Below, piece after piece: positions 1 to 10,700 of a stretch of 64,000 nt of DNA; positions within the stretch are counted from its first letter, which is position 1, and each line of letters opens with the position of its first letter. Source of the DNA: Chitinophaga sp. Cy-1792 (GTDB lineage: Bacteria > Bacteroidota > Bacteroidia > Chitinophagales > Chitinophagaceae); assembly GCF_011752935.1 (NCBI RefSeq), contig NZ_VWWO01000002.1:992001-1056000 (forward strand), given 5' to 3'. Both the position numbers and the translations under genes were made by a program. A model generated the notes under the pieces. It did no database searches, had not been told where the DNA came from, and saw only the letters and a program-made list of their open reading frames with translations.

Positions 1-3000
1 GCAGCACTTTCCTGCAACTGCATGGCTGTCTGCATCTCCTGGAGTGCTGTTGCCTCCTGTGGTATCAGTCCTTTAAGGATGAGATTACGGTAATGTTGCT
101 GCTCATATTGTGCCTTATCCAGACTGGCCTGTAAGCCCAGTATTTCTGCTTCGGCAGCATCTATCTGCGCCTGATAATTCTGCACAATGAAATTTTCCAT
201 GTTCAGCTGATGGGTAGCCTGTAATAGCTGCAGCTTTTCTCCATCATGTTGCTGTAATATTCCCAGGAGCTGATTACCAAAGCCGGCGGCCATTTCTATC
301 ACGGATGCTGTTACCGGCAGCAATTCCCTGAACCGGTAAATGCCCGTATTTGTCTTCAGGTTACTGTCGTCATATGGGTTGATGCCTCCATGCTGCATGG
401 CGAGTTTCAGTCTGCCAGGGTTCAGTGGAGTACCGTATTCAGATGGATGTTCCTGCTGGCCATCTATATTCAATCCGTTGCGTAGCTTGTGTAGTCTGTC
501 ATCCACGAGGCTCCAGAGGCCACTTAAATTCTCATCCTGTTGCCAGCTGAAAAAGTACTGCATTTTATCCGGGCCTATCGTATTGGCACAACGGTTTCCG
601 CCACGGTAGCCATAGAGGAGGTCCAGTATGGCAGGAGCGGTGCCCAGCAGGTCGGTGGCTTCGAAATACAGCTGTGTGGCCATACTCAGACTTTCCCACG
701 TTTCCTGGCGGAATTCATTATCTCCCCATTCCAGCACATTACGGATATATTGTTCTACTACCCATTTTTTCTCATGGGTAAAAGTATTGTCTGTGGAACT
801 AAAGAATGGATAGAACTGCCAGGCTTGCTGTGGGTTGGCATTACCGGCCAGCGGATTGAAGATATAGCGGTACCAGTTCATGGCGGCTTCATTCCACAGG
901 TTGTTTCGCAGGTACTGCGCTATCAGTGCCGGCGCATAGAAAAACAATTCGGTTGCATAGAAACCATCGGTGCCGCTGAAAAGTAGCTGGGTAGCATTTT
1001 TAATAGCAGGAAGAATAACGTTATGGCCTGTACGATAATTACTGTAATCATACACCGCGTCAGTAGCTAATGGTGCTGCCTGTAATGTGGTATCCAGCGA
1101 AGCTTTTAGTCCATGTACCCGGAAGTACTGCTCATATAGCTGCGGGAACAGATTGCTGATGGTGACCATGTTGAAAGTCGCCACAGCAAAGGTATTTCCA
1201 ACGCCGGCGTTATTATACTGATCTACACCGAATACCATAGGTTCCTTGCCTAAGGTTCCTGAGATAAGGATACTGCCCAGGTTTGTATTGGCGAGCATGG
1301 CCTGCATGCCACGGATAGCCTGTACACTGTATAGTACCCAGTTGCTGCCATGGCCATTGCCCGACTGTGGCAGGGTATTGAGTATATCGCTGCCTTCCTT
1401 GTAAAATTCATCAGCAAGATAAAATGTGCTGGTGCAGCTTTTCAGTACATCAAACAGTGAAAAGCGCGGGTAGGAGGCAACTCCCGCAAGTATACCATTT
1501 TGTTCCCATGGAAACAGGTATATATTGTCCGTAGTTTTCAATATCTGCGGAGCTACCCGTTCGCTGATGATGCCAGCTGCACTCATGTAGCGCGGCGGAA
1601 AGACAATGGCTGCTTGTTTTGGCCACGCATCGGCCACTATTTTACAAAAATCATAATAGGCGGACGATATCATTGTTGCAGGCACTTTCATCGACGTATC
1701 CAGATTGGTACGTAACGGAATTAACGGCGACAGATATACGTAAAGCGTATTGTTGATGCATAGTGGCACCGGCTTCTGCCAGTATGGCTGATCTGGTGTG
1801 AGGAAGGATTTTAGCGGGGTGAGGCCTGCGTTTGTATTCATCAGTAATACGCGGCTTGTACTTTGGGCATCTTCCAGGTCCAGGTCAAACGGGAAGCTGT
1901 CCCATGTAGCCGGTGATTGCCAGTTGCCACGTGTATCCTGCGTGATATAGTTAATAGTAGCGGTATGAAGATGATATTTCTTATTTTCTTTAGAACCGGG
2001 ATCAGTGTCTGTTTTGGTACTTAATACAGACCAGAAGATGAAATATTTATTGTAGATATAGATAATACTGGCTTGTGATGCAGGTATGTTAATATCCACG
2101 GCTATCCATGGTGTAGGATTTTTCAGCTCATTATTGGTGGCTACCACTTCGAGATAATAATACTGCTGATGGGCAGTATTGCTTTTTGCCAGGAAGGTGA
2201 TCATAAATTGCTGATCGCGCTCCCGTAAATAATAGTAGGCATCTACAATTGTTTTGTCACTGAGCTTCAGCCATTCATCTATATAAAACCCGATGGCTTC
2301 CTGTGCTACTGTATTATCTACATCCTGTTGCTGCAAATGATTTTTAAAATTATTAAATACAGGAGTGGCATCTGTTCTGTTATCTATCTGAAAATATTGC
2401 TGCGGATAATGCAATAGCTTCTGTTCTGCCTGCCATATCCTATAATCCAGCAGCTGAGCCCATTCTTCAGCGGTGATGGTCTGTAATGCTTTGGCCTGCA
2501 CCTGTTCCTGACCATTGCGGCAGCGTTGCAGGTATGACTGAGCAACATCCGTTGCTTCCCTTACCGGCGCGATGTCCAATGCACCACCGGCGGAAACATC
2601 GTTCAGGAAATAGTCAGATACATGCTCCCAGGAGGCAATATCGGGCCATGCAGTATGCAGGCTCCATAATACAATGGGCACAAGTATATTCCTGTCTTTT
2701 TCCAGCCATGCGCCCTGTTGCTGCCGCAAGGCGTTCTGGAGAACAGTGTTTTTTGCTGCCAGGCCGGTAAGATAGGATTCGAAGGCAGTGGCAATATTGG
2801 CCAGTTGTGTAAAATCATTGCTGGTAACGGCATGCAGGTAACCATTGATGGTAGCCGCTGACAAAGCAGCAGTGGTAGATATCCTGAAACATGTCGCCAG
2901 TCTGGAAAGCAGGTGGATACAGGCTATGCCGCCGGTACTGTCTGCGATATTCCATGCGGTGAAGAGCGATTGTATATCTGCTTCCTGCCAGGAGGTAATG

Positions 3001-4733
3001 GCTGGTAAGGATGTCAGCATTTCTTTTGCAGTGAGTGATGTCTGCTGCATCAGCGCCAGCAGTGCGGTGCGTTTCTCTGCAATGGTCTGCGTATATACTT
3101 CCTGTAAATATAATAACGGCAGTATATGGTCTACGCTGTATGCAGGTGGCGTATCCTGCACTGGCTGCTCCGTTGCCAGTTTTCCGCTGAAAGTATACAC
3201 TACACCGGTATCTGCTTTAAACCGATCAGCCATGAATACATAAGGCAGCCATGCTTCCAGGAAGGTTTTTGCTTTGGTGATATCAGCAGGCAGATGGCTA
3301 TTACTAAAAATTCCATTGACAGCCGCATATTCCGGAATACCAGTTTTTGATATATAACCGGCAAAGAGATTATAGGTGATATCTTCATTCACGCCCCAGT
3401 AAACAGACAATTCATGTATCCAATACTTAAACATCAATGCGGGCAAATCGGTAGTATTGGCATTGTACGTTACCGTCAGTTCCTGTAAAGATGTCTGCAA
3501 TACCGTGAACCACTTATCAAATGCGTCGAACTTCGCTTCGGCATTACTGGCATCAATGAATGCCGGGATGTAGGTAGCCAGTGAACTGCCGGCATCCGTG
3601 AGTTGCTTTTGTAAGAGGCATAACTGGTAGATAACCGTTATATCAGGCTGTTGAATATGCTGGATGTCCAGGTATTGCTTCAGTTGCACCACGTTGATAT
3701 CGAGGCCGGCGGCGATATGTACCAGCTGCGCGATCAGGCCGGGATAGGATGTGAGGGCGGTGTTTCCTGGTAGTATATACCTGAATTGTTTATGCAGTAC
3801 TTTGGAAATAAAATGGTACTGAAAGAGTGGTTGCAGTTGTTTGTCTATATCGGCGGTGGTAAAGTTTTTAGTACCTGTTTGCAGTAGTACTTCATTCAGG
3901 GTTTTAAAGTCCCATCCGGTTTTGTCTGCCAGCAGCAGGAACATACGGATGCGTAGCAAACGTTCAACAGAGATATTCAGAAACGTTCCCTGCTCGCCCG
4001 GCTGCTTTTGTGGCTGGTATTGCAACGGGGGAGAGCCGGCGGTATTGTAGTTAATAAATAACTGCTCCAGGCTTTTGGTATCGGTGTTGAGATAGCCATT
4101 ATATACCAGTTGGAGCAACTGGTCCGAGCTGAGGCCGGTACACATCATCAGCTGGTCAGGTGTAATCGTGGCCGGTCCCCATGTATCCAGACCGGTATCG
4201 GGATTGCAGAGGATGTATATATCCGTTGCCGTTAGTCCCAGTTCTGCGTACACGGCGGCAGGGCTATTATATCCATCTGCTGCAAAGTGGTAGGCCAGTT
4301 CATGCAGCGATAGGCCCAGTGCGTTCAGGCCTGCCCGTATGCCGGTTACCGGGCGGTTGTAGGGCACAAAGGAATTCTTTCCGGCGGCAGCCTGCTGCCA
4401 GGAAGGATGCTGTTGCGGGATCGTTTGCCAGTTGTCTAAAGCAGCAGGACTAACGAGGTGCGCGAGTAATGAATTGATGACGCCCTGCAGGTAAGGCTTT
4501 ACGCTGTTGGTGGTGTCTTCGTTGAGTTGCAGTTGCGCGATGTCCGGCCTTCTTTTCAACAGGGCAAGTACATCAATGAGTGGTGCTATTTTTTTGGGGT
4601 CCACCACGGTATATATCAGGTACAGGAGATAGGCGTCAGGCCCATACATGCTGTAGGCTGGTGTAATGTTGTTGAAAGTGGTTTCAGGAAATAAGGTCAT
4701 GTAACTGACTTCTTCGTTAAATGCTTTTGACAT
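1..4733 (-). CDS. Tc toxin subunit A (TcA-like), 3' end outside the window
   Basis: About 1,577 N-terminal residues are visible, from the ATG at 4733 to the window edge, with no stop. TcA proteins form the large pentameric bell that binds target cells and injects the TcB-TcC cargo through a coiled-coil channel. The translation shows family hallmarks: LWNEAAMNWYRYIFNP, then a GDNEFRQETWESLSMATQLY stretch, then KLRNGLNIDGQ near residue 1,430. These match the conserved block ahead of the TcA channel. The last visible part, near base 1-250, is Gln/Glu/Leu-rich helix (for example LQEMQTAMQLQESA), as expected of the alpha-helical stem. The usual family length is roughly 2,400-2,500 residues, so the channel and TcB-binding parts lie outside. 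It starts 47 bp after the TcB-TcC stop and is surely co-transcribed. The family call is firm; host specificity cannot be read. Confidence 0.9.
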   Translation of the reverse strand, partial: MSKAFNEEVSYMTLFPETTFNNITPAYSMYGPDAYLLYLIYTVVDPKKIAPLIDVLALLKRRPDIAQLQLNEDTTNSVKPYLQGVINSLLAHLVSPAALDNWQTIPQQHPSWQQAAAGKNSFVPYNRPVTGIRAGLNALGLSLHELAYHFAADGYNSPAAVYAELGLTATDIYILCNPDTGLDTWGPATITPDQLMMCTGLSSDQLLQLVYNGYLNTDTKSLEQLFINYNTAGSPPLQYQPQKQPGEQGTFLNISVERLLRIRMFLLLADKTGWDFKTLNEVLLQTGTKNFTTADIDKQLQPLFQYHFISKVLHKQFRYILPGNTALTSYPGLIAQLVHIAAGLDINVVQLKQYLDIQHIQQPDITVIYQLCLLQKQLTDAGSSLATYIPAFIDASNAEAKFDAFDKWFTVLQTSLQELTVTYNANTTDLPALMFKYWIHELSVYWGVNEDITYNLFAGYISKTGIPEYAAVNGIFSNSHLPADITKAKTFLEAWLPYVFMADRFKADTGVVYTFSGKLATEQPVQDTPPAYSVDHILPLLYLQEVYTQTIAEKRTALLALMQQTSLTAKEMLTSLPAITSWQEADIQSLFTAWNIADSTGGIACIHLLSRLATCFRISTTAALSAATINGYLHAVTSNDFTQLANIATAFESYLTGLAAKNTVLQNALRQQQGAWLEKDRNILVPIVLWSLHTAWPDIASWEHVSDYFLNDVSAGGALDIAPVREATDVAQSYLQRCRNGQEQVQAKALQTITAEEWAQLLDYRIWQAEQKLLHYPQQYFQIDNRTDATPVFNNFKNHLQQQDVDNTVAQEAIGFYIDEWLKLSDKTIVDAYYYLRERDQQFMITFLAKSNTAHQQYYYLEVVATNNELKNPTPWIAVDINIPASQASIIYIYNKYFIFWSVLSTKTDTDPGSKENKKYHLHTATINYITQDTRGNWQSPATWDSFPFDLDLEDAQSTSRVLLMNTNAGLTPLKSFLTPDQPYWQKPVPLCINNTLYVYLSPLIPLRTNLDTSMKVPATMISSAYYDFCKIVADAWPKQAAIVFPPRYMSAAGIISERVAPQILKTTDNIYLFPWEQNGILAGVASYPRFSLFDVLKSCTSTFYLADEFYKEGSDILNTLPQSGNGHGSNWVLYSVQAIRGMQAMLANTNLGSILISGTLGKEPMVFGVDQYNNAGVGNTFAVATFNMVTISNLFPQLYEQYFRVHGLKASLDTTLQAAPLATDAVYDYSNYRTGHNVILPAIKNATQLLFSGTDGFYATELFFYAPALIAQYLRNNLWNEAAMNWYRYIFNPLAGNANPQQAWQFYPFFSSTDNTFTHEKKWVVEQYIRNVLEWGDNEFRQETWESLSMATQLYFEATDLLGTAPAILDLLYGYRGGNRCANTIGPDKMQYFFSWQQDENLSGLWSLVDDRLHKLRNGLNIDGQQEHPSEYGTPLNPGRLKLAMQHGGINPYDDSNLKTNTGIYRFRELLPVTASVIEMAAGFGNQLLGILQQHDGEKLQLLQATHQLNMENFIVQNYQAQIDAAEAEILGLQASLDKAQYEQQHYRNLILKGLIPQEATALQEMQTAMQLQESA

Positions 4734-4780
4734 ATAATGCTATTTGAATGCTTTTTGGGTAGATGGATATCTTTATCTGT

Positions 4781-7700
4781 TTATCGGTGGAATAATAGTT
4801 TTCTTTGTGGGTTAGCGATGTAAATACCTTCACGGAATTTTCTGTTCGCAAAAGAGAAATGGTAAACCCCAGTAACATTATTATTTGCGTCCCATTGAGG
4901 AATAGACAGATGATGTACCTCGTACTTACTTGCCCGCTTTTGTGTTCTTCTTTCATATGCTGTCTTGGTAAACTGGTTTACTTTTGAATTTTCGGCGATC
5001 AGGTTTGTTTCTGTGTCAATCTCTTCATGTTTATTGCCACTTTGCCAGATCAGGTGTCCGCGGTCATGTATTTCAGTATTCAGGTTGGGCGGCATTTGTT
5101 TGTCAATGGGCTGTCTATCGGCCTTTATTTGGGCTGCAGGAAAAATTTTTCCATAGGCATAGAAGATTTTTCTGCCCGTATTGTTATCTATTGTAATATT
5201 GTGTGAATAAAATTCCTTATTGAAATCTATCAGATTCGTTACCTCATCTATTTCTGTAGTATTAACTAAACTTTCATTAATCCCTTTCTGATCCTTCATT
5301 TTTCTTTTGATGAGTTGGCCAAAGTCGCCGTTGTCTGTTTTTAGTATCTCGCGTTCAGTAACTTTAGCAACGATTCTGTCATAGCCGGTAAGGCCTTGGG
5401 CTGTCGCTATTGCTGCTGCCCGTTCTTTCGTTTCTATTGCTTTGAGTCGTAGTGAGCGTGTGGGAGGCTTGACGAATTTTCGTTTAGGCTTTTTAGGCAC
5501 TGTTCCTTGCTGCTCCGCCACTATCCTTTGTTGCATTACTGCGGCGGTAACTGGTTTTTTAGTACTACGCGCAGTAGTTGTTTTTCCTTTTCTGCCGGCG
5601 TTTTTAGCAGGTTGCCTCTTCGCATTTCTTTTTTTTGTTTTGTTTTGGGTGGCAAATCCCAGCACATCAATATTTCCCACCGGGTCATTGCTCACAAACG
5701 CATAAAGATTGAGTCCATCAACGGGGCCGGCAGGATCAGGGCGTGTCCAGCGGCATAGCCATGGCGCATAGTAACGATAGCCATAGTAATACAGCCCGGT
5801 GAACAGATCTTTTTCCTGCTGGGAATATCGATATTCACGGGTGCTGTCCAGGTGCGCAGGATCGTAGCTGTAAACGGTTTCTCCGAAAGGATTGTACTCT
5901 TCGTAGCTAATCAGGCCTCCGTCTATATTTGTTTCCATAGAAAATACAGTAATATTTTCTACCTGCTGAAAACGATATATCGCCGGAGCAGTGATCTTTG
6001 TAGTAGCTGGCACCGTAAAATACTGCAGCAGGCAATCCCGCTGACTGGCGCCACCAATGGATATGCTGTGCATTGTATTACCGGTAGTGCTGGTAGTGCG
6101 TTGGTAGGTGCCGGTATATCGTTTATCCGTAAGGGTGAGCAGTTTTCCGTCAGCGTCATATTTCTCTGTCACTTTTCTTACCCGGATACCATTGCTGTAC
6201 ACGTAATACTCTGCGTCTGCCAGACCATCTTCCCTGGCTACAACTGTGGCGGAGCTGACGTTGCCGGTTATATTCCAGCTAAGGGTACTGCTATTTGTAT
6301 CTGCCGTATTTTTCATATAGCCGGCAGCGTTATACGCTATCGTGAAATTTTCCTTACCAATAGTTAAACCGGTAATACGGTTAGATTTGTCCGCGATCGT
6401 AAATTGTCGCGTAAAACCATTGGCGCAGGTACGTTTAAGCTGCGTGAGGTTATCGCTTTTATCGTATTGATAGTTTTCTGTGTACTGCTCCAGTGATGCC
6501 AGGGAGCCTTTTTGTAGTTGTAGTCGACCGGTGGCAATGCGTAAACGATAAACGGCATCGTAGGTCCAGGAGAATACCGGATTTACCTGCTGATTATTAA
6601 AGAAGACAGATTGCTGCTGCGCATTCAATGCGGAGGTAACATGCCCCGCAGGATCATGCCAGAGCTGCAAATCCTGTATCAGCGTTCCATTGCGCGTACA
6701 TTGAATGCCGGCCACTTCCAGCGTCAGCGGATCATGTTGCTGTTGGGTAAGAATATTATTCGCATAACTAATATGGGTGAGCAAACCATTGGCATCTACC
6801 TGTACATTAGTTAAAACAGGCTGTATACTACCTGTGCCCTGTACCTGTACCCCCGATTTCCGGCAATACCCCAGCGTACTATAGGCCCAGCTGCTGACCG
6901 TACCATCAGGCGCTGTACTCGATAGTAGCTTCCCCGCTGCATCATGGGTGTTAACGGTGGTGAAGACTTCCGCTTCCAGCATGTCATCAGAGAGTGTATG
7001 CCAGTCAGACGCCTGTTTATAATCTTTTTTGAAACGGAAATGCTCATTTACCGCGAAATGATCAAACGTCAGGGCATCTACGTAGGAAAGTCCGCCGTCG
7101 TTGTAATGCTTCCATAAAGTCCCCATCATGTTCGCTTCCATCGCTGCCGGATGATGCTCTCCATAGATTTTAATATCTACTGGCTGATTTACTGCAGGAC
7201 TATACCCCGCGGGCGTCTGCACCGTAATACTTACCTGGCGTTGCAGGTTGTCGTAGGCAACTGTATGTTTGATACCCAATGCATCCCATTGAGAATGCTT
7301 CAGACCATGCACATTCGTATAGCCGTAGGTGATACCACTGTCGCTGCTATTGGTGTAGAAAAGCCCGGTGCTTACGGGATAAATATGTTCAATATTATAG
7401 GTAGCATTATTTTGTTCGGTGAAACGTGCATCCTGCTGCCACAGCAATCTTCCCAGTATATCAAACGACTGCCGGCTGACTTCCAGGGCGGGAGCTGCGG
7501 CGTTAATCTCTGCGGCCCCCAGCCTCGTTTGCTGCCAGTTGATAGGGGAGGTTTTACCAGAAGTATTATCCGCAATACTTAAAATGGCTCTTCCTAATCC
7601 ATCCGACACAATGGTCGCTGGCGTATTGTAACAGGCTACCGCTTTTGTAACAGCGTCTTTCTCCTGCGGATTGTTATTCCACGCACCACTTTTATAATAA

Positions 7701-10700
7701 GGCGATTCGAGAATAGTATCATTTTCATCATAATCCCTGCTTTCCCATGCATTCAGCACCTGGCTGGCGGTTATAAACCCTTTAGGCGTAAGGGTGGATA
7801 GCAGTCTGCCGGTAGCATCATAGGTGAATTTTGCCGGTGTGGGCAGAATCCTGCCATCCCAGTCTGCGTTGTAAGTCCAGCTGTCGCTGAAATAACCCAG
7901 GTATTGCTCCTTAACGTTTCCTGCTGAATCATAGGTTACACGGCCGGAAGTCATCCACATGGCGCCCGTTTCTCCTTTAAAGGCTTTAGTTTCCAGGTGC
8001 CGGCCCAGTCCATCCGAATAGGATACCGCCCGTTGTACGGTAGTATCTTCGGCAGACTTGTATTCCGTGCGGGAAAGGACCATGGTAAAGCCGGGCAGCC
8101 ACTGGCCATTATGCTGAGTGGCAAACTGATAATACACAAAGCTGGCAGCACCTTGCAGGTAATGCAGTGGATGGGCCATCACATCGCCGGGATCAGTGAC
8201 CGGTTGCTGTTTAAAGTCTTGCAGCGGTTGGTCGCCGCTTTTACGAGATTTATCGATGGAAGCGGTGGCAATGATTTCGCCGCGGGCATCGAACAGTGCC
8301 TCGTTGTAATTGCCGTTGATATCTGTGATCCGGTAAGGCTGCATTACCCGGTAATCAATCGTAGCGCGGGTAGTGAGCGATATCTCTTTATTCAGCCACT
8401 GACTGCTGGCAATTGCGTGCAGGAAATATATATCATGGGTGATTTGGGTAGATGTATAAAGTGTATCTGTTATATCGACCCAATCATATTGCAGTTGTTT
8501 TAGCAGGCAGAAACCAGGTAACGCTTCATAGGTAGCACGCGCAGTACGAGTCCACCAGAGGCCGGCGTTATCCCGCCAGAAGCCCGCTGTTGAGAGTTCT
8601 TCGGGGTGTCCGTTGCCTGGTAGTATTTTATTGATATCCGTATCATCAAAGGCTAGGGTGGCGGTGTATTGCTCCAGTAAAACGGCGGGCAGTGGCATGT
8701 CTTCCTGCCATACGGCCAATTGTTTTTCGTCGGCCCAATAGTATTGGTGGTCGCAGGAGAGGAGGCGGGCGGCCGTTGTATCTCCTGGTATTCCTGAAGG
8801 CGGCAGCCGGTGCAGAAATCCTTTGTCATCGACTAGTTGCTGCTGCAGCGCTTCGTAGCGATAAATACCGTCAGCAGCAGGTGGGATACCGGTGATTTCA
8901 AACGACTCAACGCGTAACGGTACACCTATCCGGCGCGGTAATCCTGCGGTATCCTGGTTTTTTAACGTATAGGCATTACCGGTACAGTATTGTATGGCCT
9001 GTTCAGGGATCAGTGGGGTACGTCGCGGGTAGGTCAGACTGGCACTGCAAAGCGTATGTGTATATTGATCGGCCAGTAATATGCATGCATGGTGAATCAG
9101 CGGGTCGTCTGCACGTCTTTCGTAATTGAAGGAGACCGCCTGACAATCATAGCTGCGGTATACAGCCTTGGTGGCCTTTGTGGCTGGCTGCGTGCAGATC
9201 AGCTGCCAGCTGCTGCTTTCGGCGGTGAAAGGGCAGCTCATGTCATCGAGGCCATATGCTTCTTCATGCAGTATTTTTCCCGACAGGGCAGTTAAATCTT
9301 TCTCCTCAGTAATGCTAGCGGGGATAAGTTGGTAGTCGTTACCGCCATTAAAAAACTGCGCCTTCATCTTGTCTTCGTCCAGGCCATTACCCAGGTGAAA
9401 CCAGGTTTTTGTCAGCGTGCCCGGAGTATCTGTTGTAATATCTTTTCTGGTAGTGCTGCCAAACCCGAAAAATCCATGCGATACCGGATCATAATAGCCA
9501 TCGCGGTAACTATAGGCAACGCCGTAACTGGTGCCGGTGACCAGGTCTGTTGTTTGTTCTTCCGCCACTACTATGACCGGGAAGGGCAGCCTGGTATACC
9601 ATGGCTCGACCAGCGAATATTGCAGGGAGCTTTTATACCGGATATCATGCGTCAGGGCGTTACCGGATATCCTGCTTAAAAGGAAAGGTTTGTGGCAAAA
9701 ATCATCTGTTTTACCATTAAATTCATAAAAATAATGTGCGAGATCCCTGAAATTGCCATCATAAGTATGGGGGCTCAATTTAGACAATACCATACAAATA
9801 TTACCTTTCCCGGTGATGGCAGTAAACCGGATCTGGTCTGTATCTGTCCATTCCAGCCCATTTTGAAAAGTAAATTCCTGCGGCGTAGAAAACGCCAGTC
9901 CGCCGTGGTTGAAACAAACAGTGATCCTGTCTCTAAAAATATAAACGATATCACTTGTGCCGGAACCGCTGACATCCGCCATTAGTAGCCGTTGTTGCAG
10001 GTTAATGTGGTACCCGGCGGTTATTGGCAATGACTGCGTAATGGGCGCACCGAAACGGCCATAACCTAAACAGGGCCATACCGTCAGCGTGTTGCCGGTG
10101 ATCTTCACCCGATGGTTCATGCCATCACCGAAAATATTTTCGAAGCCATAATATATGTAAGGGTCGGGGAGTTGTTCCTGTTCTACAGCGTGGATATTCT
10201 CCAGGGACTGAAGGTCGGTACTCATACCTTCGAGCCCCAGCGACGCACGGTAGTGTAATGCCTTTGGCGTGATAAGCAATTCATCTGCGCGACTGGTGCC
10301 ACTGAAGTCCAGCCGCTCCGTATAGCCGGCCATGTTATCCAGACTTATCTTCGGCATAGCCGTAAAGGGTTGCCATTGTCCCTGTTCATTCTGGGCATAG
10401 TAGCCGCTATAATGATCGTTGCTGTATTCCAGTTGAAACTGGCCGTTGCCTTCCAGGGAAACAACCTGCATGGGCAGGGAAGGGTCGGCAAAGCCGTTGG
10501 GCGCAGTGAGACTATCTTTCGGGACTTCATAAACACCATTCCCTTTTGCCCTGTAAAAGTAGAGGGTGTCTGCATTCCGGTAGAGCAGTCCTGGAAGCCC
10601 GTCGCGGTGAAGGTCCAGCAGGTGCAATGGCTGATTGAATATGGCCCCCTTGTCGTCCATAATCGGGGTGAATGTCAGCTGTTGCTGGCCGAAGGTGCTG

